64,000 bases of DNA, from the NCBI RefSeq assembly GCF_001995175.1, contig NZ_MUKN01000001.1:1-64000 (forward strand). Reading direction: 5' to 3'. Positions 52,290 to 59,997 of this stretch are shown piece by piece. The translations under genes and the position numbers were made by a program. Origin of the DNA: Rathayibacter rhapontici (GTDB lineage Bacteria > Actinomycetota > Actinomycetes > Actinomycetales > Microbacteriaceae). The notes below the pieces were generated by a model. That model did not search any database, had not been told where the DNA came from, and saw nothing but the letters and a program-made list of their open reading frames with translations. Numbering within the stretch: the first letter of the stretch is position 1; each line of letters starts with the position of its first letter.

Positions 52290-53110
52290 GGGATCCACGC
52301 CGACGGCATGAGCCCCGCGATGCTCGCGACCGAGGCGGTGACGGCCAGCAGCACGGCGAACGCCGTCACCGCCCAGTCGGCCGGGGTGTAGCGGATCTCG
52401 CGCAGCCACGTGCGCTTCGCGGTGCCGAAGCCGCGCAGGTCCAGGGCGTCGACCGTGTCCTCCGCGTCCACGAACGAGGTGATGGTCACCGGCACCATGA
52501 GCGGCGCGATCTCGCGCAGGCGTCGCACGGGGTTCCGGGTCTCGGCGCGCTCGTAGCCGCGCAGCCGCTGGGCGGCCGCCGTCTCCTGCAGGTTCGCGGC
52601 GGCGCTGGGCAGGAACTTGAAGGTCAGGTCGATCCCGTAGGCGAAGCGCGCGGGGATCCCGAGCCTGGCGAACGCGACGGCGAGGTCGCCCGGTCGGATC
52701 GCGAAGGCCAGGGGGAAGCCGACCGCGACCAGCGCGAGGAAGCGCAGCAGCATGTTCACCGCGTACGACACCGCTCCCTCCGTGATCGGCAGCCCGATCA
52801 CCGGCACCGTGAACAGGGTCGCGCCCGTCTCGGGCTCCCCCGAGCTCGTCGCGCCGACGATCAGCCCGTTGATCCCCGCGAAGACCACCACGAACACGGC
52901 CACGACGGCCCAGTTCGACCGGACCTCGCGGAACGGGATCCGCGCGCTGAGGTAGTAGGCGAACGCCGCCACGGCGAGCGCCGCCATCCACCGCAGATCC
53001 TTCACCTGCGTCGCGGTGACGACGAGCGCCACCGGGACGAGGATGAGCACGCGCGGATCCCGACGGCCGAGGAAGGAGTCGCCGCCGAGGTACCGAGGCG
53101 AGACCTCCAT
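52286..53110 (-). CDS. ECF transporter transmembrane component EcfT
   Basis: A 274-residue membrane protein with about five to six helices ('DPRVLILVPVALVVTATQVK', 'NMLLRFLALVAVGFPLAFAI'). The long coupling-helix region carries the two diagnostic Arg-Gly motifs: 'AQRLRGYERA' and 'DALDLRGFGTAKR'. It links the substrate-binding S protein to the fused ATPase. It begins 3 nt after the S-component gene and overlaps the amidohydrolase gene. Confidence 0.9.
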   Translation of the reverse strand: MEVSPRYLGGDSFLGRRDPRVLILVPVALVVTATQVKDLRWMAALAVAAFAYYLSARIPFREVRSNWAVVAVFVVVFAGINGLIVGATSSGEPETGATLFTVPVIGLPITEGAVSYAVNMLLRFLALVAVGFPLAFAIRPGDLAVAFARLGIPARFAYGIDLTFKFLPSAAANLQETAAAQRLRGYERAETRNPVRRLREIAPLMVPVTITSFVDAEDTVDALDLRGFGTAKRTWLREIRYTPADWAVTAFAVLLAVTASVASIAGLMPSAWIP

Positions 53111-53113
53111 CCG

Positions 53114-53674
53114 TCAGCGCCCGGCGAGGTTCTGGAGCGGCTTCCAGACCCGGTCGAGCACGGGGACCAGGATCACCGCGGTGATGCCGGTCGCGAGGAT
53201 CGCGAGGAGGTAGGAGCCGAAGAACCAGTACTCGACGGTGACGCCGAGCAGCAGGTCGGTGACGGTGAAGAGCAGGCCCACGACGACCGCGGCCACCGCG
53301 ATGGACGCGGCCCAGACGACCTGGCGGCCGGTCGTCCGCGGCTCCTTCGCGTAGTAGCCGATGAGGCCTGCGAGCAGGCCGACGAGGCCGTTCGCGATGC
53401 TCCAGTTCCAGTAGGTCAGGAATCCGTAGCCCATGATCTGGTCGACGATCGCGTTGCCGACGGCGCCGGTGAAGAACCCGGCGACCGGGCCGAAGCGCAG
53501 ACCCACGAAGGGGATGATCGCGATCGCGGGGCGGATCGAGATCATCGTGCCGGGCAGCACGAAGCTGAGGGCGCCGAGCGCGCCGTAGAGCGCGGCGCCG
53601 ACGGCGCCGAAGACGATCGTGCGGGACGAGACGGCCCAGGGGCCGGTCCGGGCGGGAGTCGCGGTGGTGGTCAC
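53114..53674 (-). CDS. ECF transporter substrate-binding (S) component
   Basis: A 186-residue membrane protein with six predicted helices. It begins after a short polar leader with 'IVFGAVGAALYGALGALSFV', where small-residue spacing (AxxxA-like 'GAVGAALYGAL') contacts EcfT. Loop features include 'SIRPAIAIIPFVGLRFGPVA' and 'MGYGFLTYWNWSIANGLVGL', with Trp/Asn/Tyr likely at the ligand site. I cannot match it to a known vitamin-specific S family with certainty. GTG 53674 overlaps the ATPase stop (GTGA). Position in the operon suggests a nucleoside-like ligand. Confidence 0.85.
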   Translation of the reverse strand: MTTTATPARTGPWAVSSRTIVFGAVGAALYGALGALSFVLPGTMISIRPAIAIIPFVGLRFGPVAGFFTGAVGNAIVDQIMGYGFLTYWNWSIANGLVGLLAGLIGYYAKEPRTTGRQVVWAASIAVAAVVVGLLFTVTDLLLGVTVEYWFFGSYLLAILATGITAVILVPVLDRVWKPLQNLAGR

Positions 53675-55368
53675 GGGAGGGTCCTTTCGAGGGGGTGGGG
53701 AGGAGCGTCGAGGGAGTGAGGAGCGTCGAGGGCGAGGCGCAGGCGCCGGGCCAGGTCGAGGGGGCGCGGCAGCCGGCCGGCAGCCGGTCCGTGCTCGCGG
53801 GCGGCGCGCACGAAGTCGGTCTCGCGGAGCACGGAGCGTCCGTCGACGGCGGTCCCCGGCTCGTGCCAGAGCTCGAGGTCGTGCACGATCTCGGCCGGAG
53901 TCGCGTCGGCGACGATCCCGCCGCCGTCGACGACCACGATGCGGTCGGCCCGCGCGAGCGCCATGTCGACGTCGTGGGTGATGAAGTAGACGCTGTCGAT
54001 GCCCTCGATCGCCCAGACCGCGTCGAGGAAGTGGCGCGAGGACCGCTCGTCCTGGCCTGCGGTGGGCTCGTCGAGGATCAGCGTGCGGGGCCGGAGGGTC
54101 AGCGCCAGGGCCACCGCGAGCCGCCGCTGCTGACCGAAGGACAGCGTGCGCGGCGGCCGCTCCAGGATCCCCGGCACGTCGTGCAGCGACACGGCGCGCA
54201 AGGCGGCGTCGGCGATCGCGGGGATCTCCTCCTCCGGCACCCCCAGGTTGCGCGGCCCGAACGCGAGCTCGGCACCCACGTTCTCGCTGAACAGCGCCTG
54301 ACCGGGGTCCTGGAAGAGGTAGCCGCAGGTCGAGACGAGCTCTGCGGCGCTCAGCTCGTGCACCGGGCGCGCGTCGAGCAGCACCCGTCCGCGGGTCGGA
54401 GCGACGAGCCCCACGGCGGCGCGCATCAGCGTCGACTTCCCGGCGCCGTTGCGCCCGAGGATCGCGACGCGCTCCCCCGCCTCGAAGCGCCGCTCGACGG
54501 CCGCGACGACGGTGCGCGCTCCGTAGCCGAGCTCGGCGCCCTCGAAGTGCAGGCGGGGCCCGGCACCCGGAGCGACCGCGGGGCCCTCCGGCATCGCCTC
54601 CTCCTCGCCCTCCGCGCTCGCGAGCAGCGCGTGGAACGGCAGCTTCACCGACTCCGGCGACGCGACCTCGAGGAACCCGTCGACGTCTCCCGAGTACACG
54701 ACGCGCCCCTCCTCGAGGTACACCACGCGGTCGGGAGCGAGCGCGAGGACCTCGTCGACCCGGTGCTCGACGATCACGGCCGCTCCACCGCCGTCGACGT
54801 AGGAGCGGACCGCCGCCAGCAGCACGTCCGCCGCATCCGGATCCAGGTTCGCCAGCGGCTCGTCGATGACGATCACCTTCGGATCCAGCACCAGGATCCC
54901 GGCGAACGCGACGAGCTGCAGCTGACCGCCCGAGAGCTCGTGCGGCGGCGTCCCGAGCAGCGCGGTGAGGCCGAGCCGCTCGGCGACCCGGTGCGCGCGC
55001 TCGCGGATCTCGCGCGGCGGCGTCCCGCGGTTCTCGAGCCCGAACGCGATCTCGGCGAGCACGCTGTGGCCCACCACCTGCTTCGCCGGGTCCTGGAGCA
55101 GCGTGCCGACGACCTCCGAGAGGTCGCGCAAGGCGAGCGGAGCGGCGTCCCGGCCCTCCACCTCGATCCGGCCGGTCACCTCGGCCCGGTACGAGCGCGG
55201 CACGAGCCCGTTGAGCACGCGCAGCAGGGTGCTCTTCCCGCAGCCCGAGGGCCCCGCGACCAGCACGACCTCGCCGCTGGACACCGAGAACGAGGCGTCG
55301 ACGAGCGCGGGCACCGTGGCGTTGCGGTACGTCACTCCCACGCCCTCGAGGCGGAGCAGCTCGCTCAC
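53671..55368 (-). CDS. Fused ECF-type double ABC ATPase
   Basis: A 565-residue protein carrying two ABC ATPase domains in one chain, as in YkoD-type ECF systems. Domain 1 (about 5-235): Walker A 'GPSGCGKST', Q-loop 'LLQDPAKQVVG', signature 'LSGGQLQLVAFA', Walker B 'VIVIDEPLANLDP', switch His in 'VIVEHRVDEV'. Domain 2 (about 280-500): Walker A 'GRNGAGKST', Q-loop 'LFQDPGQALFS', signature 'LSFGQQRRLAVA', Walker B 'TLILDEPTAGQDE', switch His in 'YFITHDVDMAL'. The Arg/Pro-rich C-terminal tail of about 60 residues is unusual. GTG 55368 overlaps the SAHase-like gene (GTGA). Confidence 0.92.
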   Translation of the reverse strand: MSELLRLEGVGVTYRNATVPALVDASFSVSSGEVVLVAGPSGCGKSTLLRVLNGLVPRSYRAEVTGRIEVEGRDAAPLALRDLSEVVGTLLQDPAKQVVGHSVLAEIAFGLENRGTPPREIRERAHRVAERLGLTALLGTPPHELSGGQLQLVAFAGILVLDPKVIVIDEPLANLDPDAADVLLAAVRSYVDGGGAAVIVEHRVDEVLALAPDRVVYLEEGRVVYSGDVDGFLEVASPESVKLPFHALLASAEGEEEAMPEGPAVAPGAGPRLHFEGAELGYGARTVVAAVERRFEAGERVAILGRNGAGKSTLMRAAVGLVAPTRGRVLLDARPVHELSAAELVSTCGYLFQDPGQALFSENVGAELAFGPRNLGVPEEEIPAIADAALRAVSLHDVPGILERPPRTLSFGQQRRLAVALALTLRPRTLILDEPTAGQDERSSRHFLDAVWAIEGIDSVYFITHDVDMALARADRIVVVDGGGIVADATPAEIVHDLELWHEPGTAVDGRSVLRETDFVRAAREHGPAAGRLPRPLDLARRLRLALDAPHSLDAPPHPLERTLP

Positions 55369-56651
55369 GAGCGCGCTCCGTCCCGCTGCGGAGCGGCGCG
55401 GCGCCCGGTCGAGGTCCAGCTGCCGAGGAACTCCTGCTGGACGCGGCTCGCCCGGTCGATCGAGACGCCGAGCGAGGCGAGCTTGGCGCGGGCCACGCGG
55501 TCGTCGACCTCGGGCGGCAGCAGGTGCACCGCCGGAGCGAGGCTGCCCGCCTCCCGCGCGAGCAGGTCGATCGCGGCGGCCTGCACGCCGAAGGAGAGGT
55601 CCATGATCTCGATCGGGTTGCCCTCTCCGGCGGTGCAGTTGATGCATCCGCCGTCGTCGAGGACCACGATCGAGCGTCCGGTCGGCAGCACGAAGCGCTC
55701 GAGTGCGTGGCCGATGGTCTCGCGGACGGCGCCCGCGGCGATCGCTGCGTCGATCGCGATCTCCTGCGCCACGCCTCCCGACACCGCGACCGCGGCGCCC
55801 TCGGGCAGAGCCAGCAGGTGCTCGACGTCGATCGTGTGCGCGATGCCCGTCGCCGAGACGAGCAGGTCGGCCGAGCGGGCGGCGTCCTCGAGCGGAGCGA
55901 CGTCGTAGCCCGCGAAGACCGCCTCCAGCGCCCGCACCGGATCGACCTCCGCGACCGTGATCCGCGCGCCGAGGGCACGGGCGTGCTGCGCCACTCCTCG
56001 GCCCACGTGCCCGAACCCGGCCACCACGACGTGCGCGCGGTCGAGCGGAGTCGCGAGCAGGTCGAGCATCGTGAGGAGCGTCGACTGTCCGGTTCCGTGC
56101 CGGTTGTCGAAGAGCGTCTTGCAGCGGGCGTCGTTCACGGCGAGCACCGGGATCCGCAGGGCGCCCTCGCGCTCCATCACCCGCAGCGGCCGCAGTCCGC
56201 TCGTCGTCTCCTCCGTCGCGCCCCGCAGGGTGTCGAAGACGGCGGGACGCTCGGTGTGCGCCAGGCGGGTGACGGCGGAGCCGTCGTCGACGAGGACGTC
56301 CAGCCGGCGGTCGAGGAGGTCGAGCGCGAAGGCGCGGTCCTCGGCGGCGGTCGCATCGGAGCGGGCGAAGACGGTGACGCCCGCGTGCTCGAGCGCGGCC
56401 GCGGTGTCGTCGTGTGTGTTGGAGGCGCCGCACATCACGCTCACCTCGGCGCCCGCCGCCGCGAGCTCGAGCGCGAGCGTCGCGGTCTTGGGCTCGAGCA
56501 CGAGCACCAGTCCGATACGCAGTCCGTCGATCGAGCCGCTCTCGCGCAGCTGGCCGGCGACTCCGCTGGTCACGGGCATGAAGCGCGCAGCCCAGTCGAT
56601 CTTGTCCTGCCCCTGGCGCCACAGCGACGCGTCGCGGATGCGGCCGCTCAC
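55365..56651 (-). CDS. Divergent S-adenosylhomocysteine hydrolase-like protein
   Basis: A 428-residue protein aligning along its length with SAH hydrolase. Kept: Asp in 'LVDDGSAVTRLAHT', Glu in 'ATEETTSGLRP', Lys/Asp/Asn in 'NDARCKTLFDNRHGTGQST', and NAD motif 'VVVAGFGHVGRGVAQHARAL'. Changed by my by-eye alignment to human AHCY: the His of 'HMTVETA' (His55) is Val in 'LVLEPKTATL'; His301 of 'GHFDVEI' is Gly in 'VSGGVAQEIA'; His353 of 'MGHP' is Asn in 'TAGEGNPIEIMDLSF'. So NAD binding is likely but ordinary SAH hydrolysis is doubtful. Linked by GTGA overlaps to an upstream Rossmann protein and a downstream ECF ATPase. The housekeeping ahcY is presumably elsewhere. Confidence 0.85.
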   Translation of the reverse strand: MSGRIRDASLWRQGQDKIDWAARFMPVTSGVAGQLRESGSIDGLRIGLVLVLEPKTATLALELAAAGAEVSVMCGASNTHDDTAAALEHAGVTVFARSDATAAEDRAFALDLLDRRLDVLVDDGSAVTRLAHTERPAVFDTLRGATEETTSGLRPLRVMEREGALRIPVLAVNDARCKTLFDNRHGTGQSTLLTMLDLLATPLDRAHVVVAGFGHVGRGVAQHARALGARITVAEVDPVRALEAVFAGYDVAPLEDAARSADLLVSATGIAHTIDVEHLLALPEGAAVAVSGGVAQEIAIDAAIAAGAVRETIGHALERFVLPTGRSIVVLDDGGCINCTAGEGNPIEIMDLSFGVQAAAIDLLAREAGSLAPAVHLLPPEVDDRVARAKLASLGVSIDRASRVQQEFLGSWTSTGRRAAPQRDGARS

Positions 56652-57352
56652 GCGAGCACCTCGAGCGCGAGGGCGCGGTCGGCGCGTGCGCGGAGGTCGG
56701 CCCGATCCGCTCCCGGATCGGCCGCGCGGGCCTCGGCGAGCGCGGCGCCGAACGCGGAGCGCAGCTGATCGCGGGTCCGGCGCGCCGACCCGTCGACCAC
56801 CTCGCGGGCCACGAGCACGAAGGCCTCCCGCGCGGCGCCGGTGATCCGGGCGATACCCGGGCGGCCGGAGGAGGGGTCGGTGACCGCCGTCACGGCCGGC
56901 ACGTCCTCGGCCGCGTCGACGAGCAGCAGCGGTCCGCCGCCCCCGAGGACGGAGGCGTCGACCGCGGCGTCGAGCTCGCCGGTCGCGAAGGCGAGCACGA
57001 CGTCGTCGAGCCGGGCTCCGCTCCAGGCCGCGACCGTGAGGCCGAGCTGGGCCAGCTCGACGAGCTCGACCGGGTCGTCGCCGACGACCAGGACCCGGGC
57101 GCCCATGGCGGCGGTCCTGGTGGCCAGCTCGCGTGCGAGCGGGCCCGAGCCCAGCACGGCGACGCGGGTGTGGGCGAACGAGAGGTTGCTGGCGGAGGCC
57201 GCGGCGCGGACGACGGCCTGAGCCCAGGCCGTCAGCGTCAGCGCGGTGACGACGCGAGACTCGGACGCCTCGACCGGACCGGGCTCCGCGACCCGCTCGT
57301 CGAGGAGCACCTGAGTGCGCTCGCGGCGCAGCGGGGTGAGGGTGGCGGACAT
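56648..57352 (-). CDS. Orphan SAHase-like Rossmann-domain protein
   Basis: A 234-residue protein, first gene of the seven-gene operon (ATG 57352). The centre (about 58-150) is a Rossmann fold: 'TRVAVLGSGPLARELATRTA', 'MGARVLVVGDDPVELVELAQ', 'GPLLLVDAAEDVPAV'. Layout and helix-strand order parallel the NAD domain of the next gene's SAHase-like product ('VVVAGFGHVGRGVAQHARAL', 'LGARITVAEVDP'), with a degenerate Gly motif. There is no catalytic half. It may pair with the SAHase-like protein as a regulatory or structural partner. The Ala/Arg-rich C-terminus is helical. No named family recognised. Confidence 0.7.
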   Translation of the reverse strand: MSATLTPLRRERTQVLLDERVAEPGPVEASESRVVTALTLTAWAQAVVRAAASASNLSFAHTRVAVLGSGPLARELATRTAAMGARVLVVGDDPVELVELAQLGLTVAAWSGARLDDVVLAFATGELDAAVDASVLGGGGPLLLVDAAEDVPAVTAVTDPSSGRPGIARITGAAREAFVLVAREVVDGSARRTRDQLRSAFGAALAEARAADPGADRADLRARADRALALEVLA

Positions 57353-57403
57353 CGGCGCTCCAGGGGATCGGTGGCTGCTCGCCTCCGCACGGACGCGGCG
57401 GTT

Positions 57404-57415
57404 CTAAGCGGTTAG
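57404..57415. promoter_or_regulatory. Candidate LacI-type operator of the ECF operon
   Basis: CTAAGCGGTTAG is a CG-centred dyad (CTAA/TTAG arms) located 52 nt before the operon start and 144 nt before the divergent LacI gene. CG-centred 12-mers are typical LacI-family sites. Regulation of the operon by that LacI protein is inferred. I looked for an SAH riboswitch in this leader and saw none. Confidence 0.45.
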
Positions 57416-57558
57416 CGTGCGACCATAGTCGCGCCGTGTTTCGGTGCCGCGCTCGTTTATTACGGCGACGTGAAACATTCGGAGCGGCGCCGGAGGCGCC
57501 GTCGTGCGACCGGTCGTCCGGACCCGGTCCGCGTGGAGCCGTGTCCTAGGCTGACCGG

Positions 57559-58547
57559 ATGTCCCCCCGGCCCCGGCGACCGACCCTCGCCGACGTCGCG
57601 CGCGCGGCCGGCACGTCGAGCACCGTGGTCAGCTACGTCGTCAACAACGGACCGCGCCCGGTCTCGGCCGAGCTGCGCTCCCGGGTCGAGGACGCCATCT
57701 CGGCCCTCGGCTACCGCCGCAACTCGCTGGCGGAGGCGCTCAGCGTCGGCCGCTCGAATCTGGTCGGCCTCCTCGTCCCCGACTCCTCCAACGCCTTCTT
57801 CGGCGAACTGGTGCGCCACATCGAGCACGAGGCGCGCAGCCGCTCGCTGCTGACGCTGCTCGGGAACACCGAGTACGACCCGGAGGTGGAGCGGGGCTAC
57901 GAGCGCACCTTCGCGGACCTCCGCACCGCCGGCATCCTGCTGGTCACGATCGACTCGGCGAGCGCCGCGGACGCGGCGCCGCGCGTCTTCCTGCACTCCT
58001 CGCCTCTCACCCGCGAGGAGCCGAGCGTCGTCTTCGACGACGAGCAGGGCACACGGGCCGCCGTCGAGCACCTGCTGGCCCACGGCTACGACGACGTGCA
58101 CTGCGTCACCGGACCGGACGACTTCGGTCCGTCGGGGCTGCGCGCCCGTTCCTGGTCCGAGACGGTGGCGGAGCCGGCCGGACGCCTGCACCGCGTGCCG
58201 ATGGACCGCGTCTCCTCCGAGCAGGCGCTGCGCGAGGTGCTCCGCGTCGAGCGCCCGCGGGCCGTCTTCGCCACGACCGACGAGCACGCCCTCGCGGTGC
58301 TGCGCGCGGCCTCGCAGGAGGGGATCCGCGTGCCGTCCGAGCTCGCCGTCGTCGGCTTCGACGCATCCGGGAGGCGCTGCTCGGAGGCGTCCGCGTCACG
58401 ACCGTCGCCGTCCCGGTCCGCGACATGGCGCGCATCGCCTTCGAGCTCCTCGACGAGACCTACACCGACGCCCCGGTCCGCCACGTCCTGCTGCCGACCA
58501 CGCTGATCCTCGGCGAGACCTGCGGCTGCGCCTCCCCGCGCGGATAG
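57559..58547 (+). pseudogene. LacI-family regulator divergent from ECF operon, one frameshift as read
   Basis: ATG 57559. HTH 'TLADVARAAGTSSTVVSYVV' at about residues 9-28, hinge 'YRRNSLAEALSVGRS', core 'VGLLVPDSSNAFFGELVRHI' and 'LAVVGFDAS'. A break near 58372 (one G missing in a G run) leads to a wrong frame. Restored, it continues 'GEALLGGVRVTTVAVPVRDM' and ends 'LILGETCGCASPRG', about 329 residues. LacI members usually sense sugars or nucleosides; a CytR-like nucleoside sensor would suit the neighbouring operon, but this is inference. Confidence 0.85.
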
Positions 58548-58601
58548 CCCCACCCTCCCCGGTCGAGTGCCTCCACTCCCGCCGGTTCAGCAGCCCCACC
58601 C

Positions 58602-58640
58602 CTGCTGGTCGAGCAGCCCCGGAGGGGCGTATCGAGACCC
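58602..58640. repeat. Dispersed palindromic element (single unit)
   Basis: One unit starting CTGCTGGTCGAGCAGCC and ending ATCGAGACCC, between the LacI gene and the convergent LLM gene. Confidence 0.7.
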
Positions 58641-58688
58641 GCCCCCTCAGAGCATCGGTCGCTCCCGCGCGCTCGAACCGAGTCCCTC

Positions 58689-59560
58689 TCAGCCCAGCTC
58701 CCCCAGCCGCCCGATCACGCCCTCGCCCAGACGCGCGACGTACCCCTCCGGATCCGCCCCTGCGGCGCCAGCTCCACGAGCGTGATCCCGATCGCCGCGT
58801 ACTCCTCCATCGCCCGCACGAAGCCGTCCGGGTCGCCGATCGGATCCCCGCCGCCGATGATCGTCTTCGTGATCGCGTCGTAGTCGCGACCGAGCTCGTC
58901 GCAGTGCCGCCGCAGCACGTCCAGCTTGTGCGCGACCGCCTCGGCACCCGTCGCGAACAGGTTGCACGCGTCGCCGTACTGCGCGACGAGCCGCAGCGTC
59001 TTCTTCTCGCCGCCGCCCCCGATCAGGATCGGCGGACCCGGCTTCTGGATCGGCTCCGGGTGGTTCAGCGTCTCGGCCAGCCGGTAGTGCTCGCCCGCGA
59101 ACGGCCCGTCGTCCTCGCTCCACATCTGCCGGCAGATCCGCAGCGTCTCCTCGAGACGCTCGAACCGCTCCTTCAGCGGCGGGTACGGCACGCCGAGCCC
59201 GAGGTGCTCGCGCTCGTACCAGGCCGCGCCGATGCCGAGCATCGCCCGCCCGCCCGACAGCACGTCGAGCGTCGTGACGATCTTGGCGAGCAGCCCCGGG
59301 TGCCGGTAGGTGACCCCGGTCACGAGCAGCCCCAGTCGGAGCCGCTCCGTCCGCCCCGCGAGGAATCCGAGCGAGGTGTACCCCTCGAGCATCGGATCCT
59401 CGCTCGTCGCGAACTGCTCCATCTGGAAGTAGTGGTCCATCAGCGTGAACCACTCGCAGCCCACGTCCTCGGCCGTCCGCGCCGTGGCCCCGAGGATCGG
59501 GGCGATCCCCGCGCTGCCACCCGGCAGCGTGAAGTTCATGAAGTGGATGCCTACCTGCAT
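58689..59560 (-). pseudogene. LLM-class F420-dependent oxidoreductase, one frameshift near the end as read
   Basis: Luciferase-like TIM barrel from ATG 59560: 'MQVGIHFMNFTLPGGSAGIA', 'WFTLMDHYFQMEQFATSEDP', 'RLRLGLLVTGVTYRHPGLLA', 'PPILIGGGGEKKTLRLVAQY'. The motifs match F420-dependent LLM enzymes. A break near 58758 (one G missing from a G run after 'ccgca') changes the last 20-odd residues; restored, the end reads 'GADPEGYVARLGEGVIGRLG' and the total is 290 residues. Function probably oxidoreductase on an unknown substrate. Monocistronic. Confidence 0.85.
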
Positions 59561-59769
59561 GCGTGCTCTCCTGTCGTCCGCGAGGCGACGTCCGGATCCG
59601 CGCGCACTACGCAGAGCACCCGGAGGTCGGTGTCCTCCGAGCCTGGCACCCCTGCCCTCGCGGAGATCATCGCCCTGACAGCATTCACGGGTGCGCTCCG
59701 CACCGCTCTCAGGAAGAGCCGGTCACCGCACCGGCACCGCTCGACCGGCCATCAGTTCGGCAGTCGGTG

Positions 59770-59997
59770 TCACGCCGTGACGCGGAACCGCCGCCCGCCG
59801 ATCTCGACGACGTCGCCGACGGCCAGCTGGCGCCCGCGCCGCCGGTCGACCTCGCCGTTCACCCTCACGAGACCGTCGGCGACGGCCTCCTTCACGTCTC
59901 CGCCCGTATCGAGGATCCCCGCGAACTTCAGGAACTGCCCGAGGCGGATGGACCCGCCGTCGAGCGGGACGTCCTCGATCGGCTGACGGCCCTTCAC
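59770..59997 (-). CDS. Small S4-domain RNA-binding protein
   Basis: A 75-residue S4 protein (YaaA/RlbA type): 'SIRLGQFLKFAGILDTGGDV' and 'VNGEVDRRRGRQLAVGDVVE'. GTG 59997 is chosen because it overlaps the fic stop (GTGA) and gives normal family length; the frame is open further upstream, but that part has no S4 similarity. It probably binds structured RNA, possibly ribosomal. Co-translation with fic is unexpected and may be a chance junction. Confidence 0.82.
   Translation of the reverse strand: MKGRQPIEDVPLDGGSIRLGQFLKFAGILDTGGDVKEAVADGLVRVNGEVDRRRGRQLAVGDVVEIGGRRFRVTA

Noticed and set aside
53671-56622. Apparent 983-residue fusion of SAHase-like region and ABC ATPase on the minus strand
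   Set aside because: The first 400 residues are an out-of-frame translation of the SAHase-like gene; the ATPase has its own GTG at 55368 overlapping the SAHase-like stop.
57353-57558. SAH or SAM riboswitch before the SAHase-like operon
   Set aside because: The leader to the start codon is short and I could not trace the conserved SAH-riboswitch core; a covariance search would settle it.
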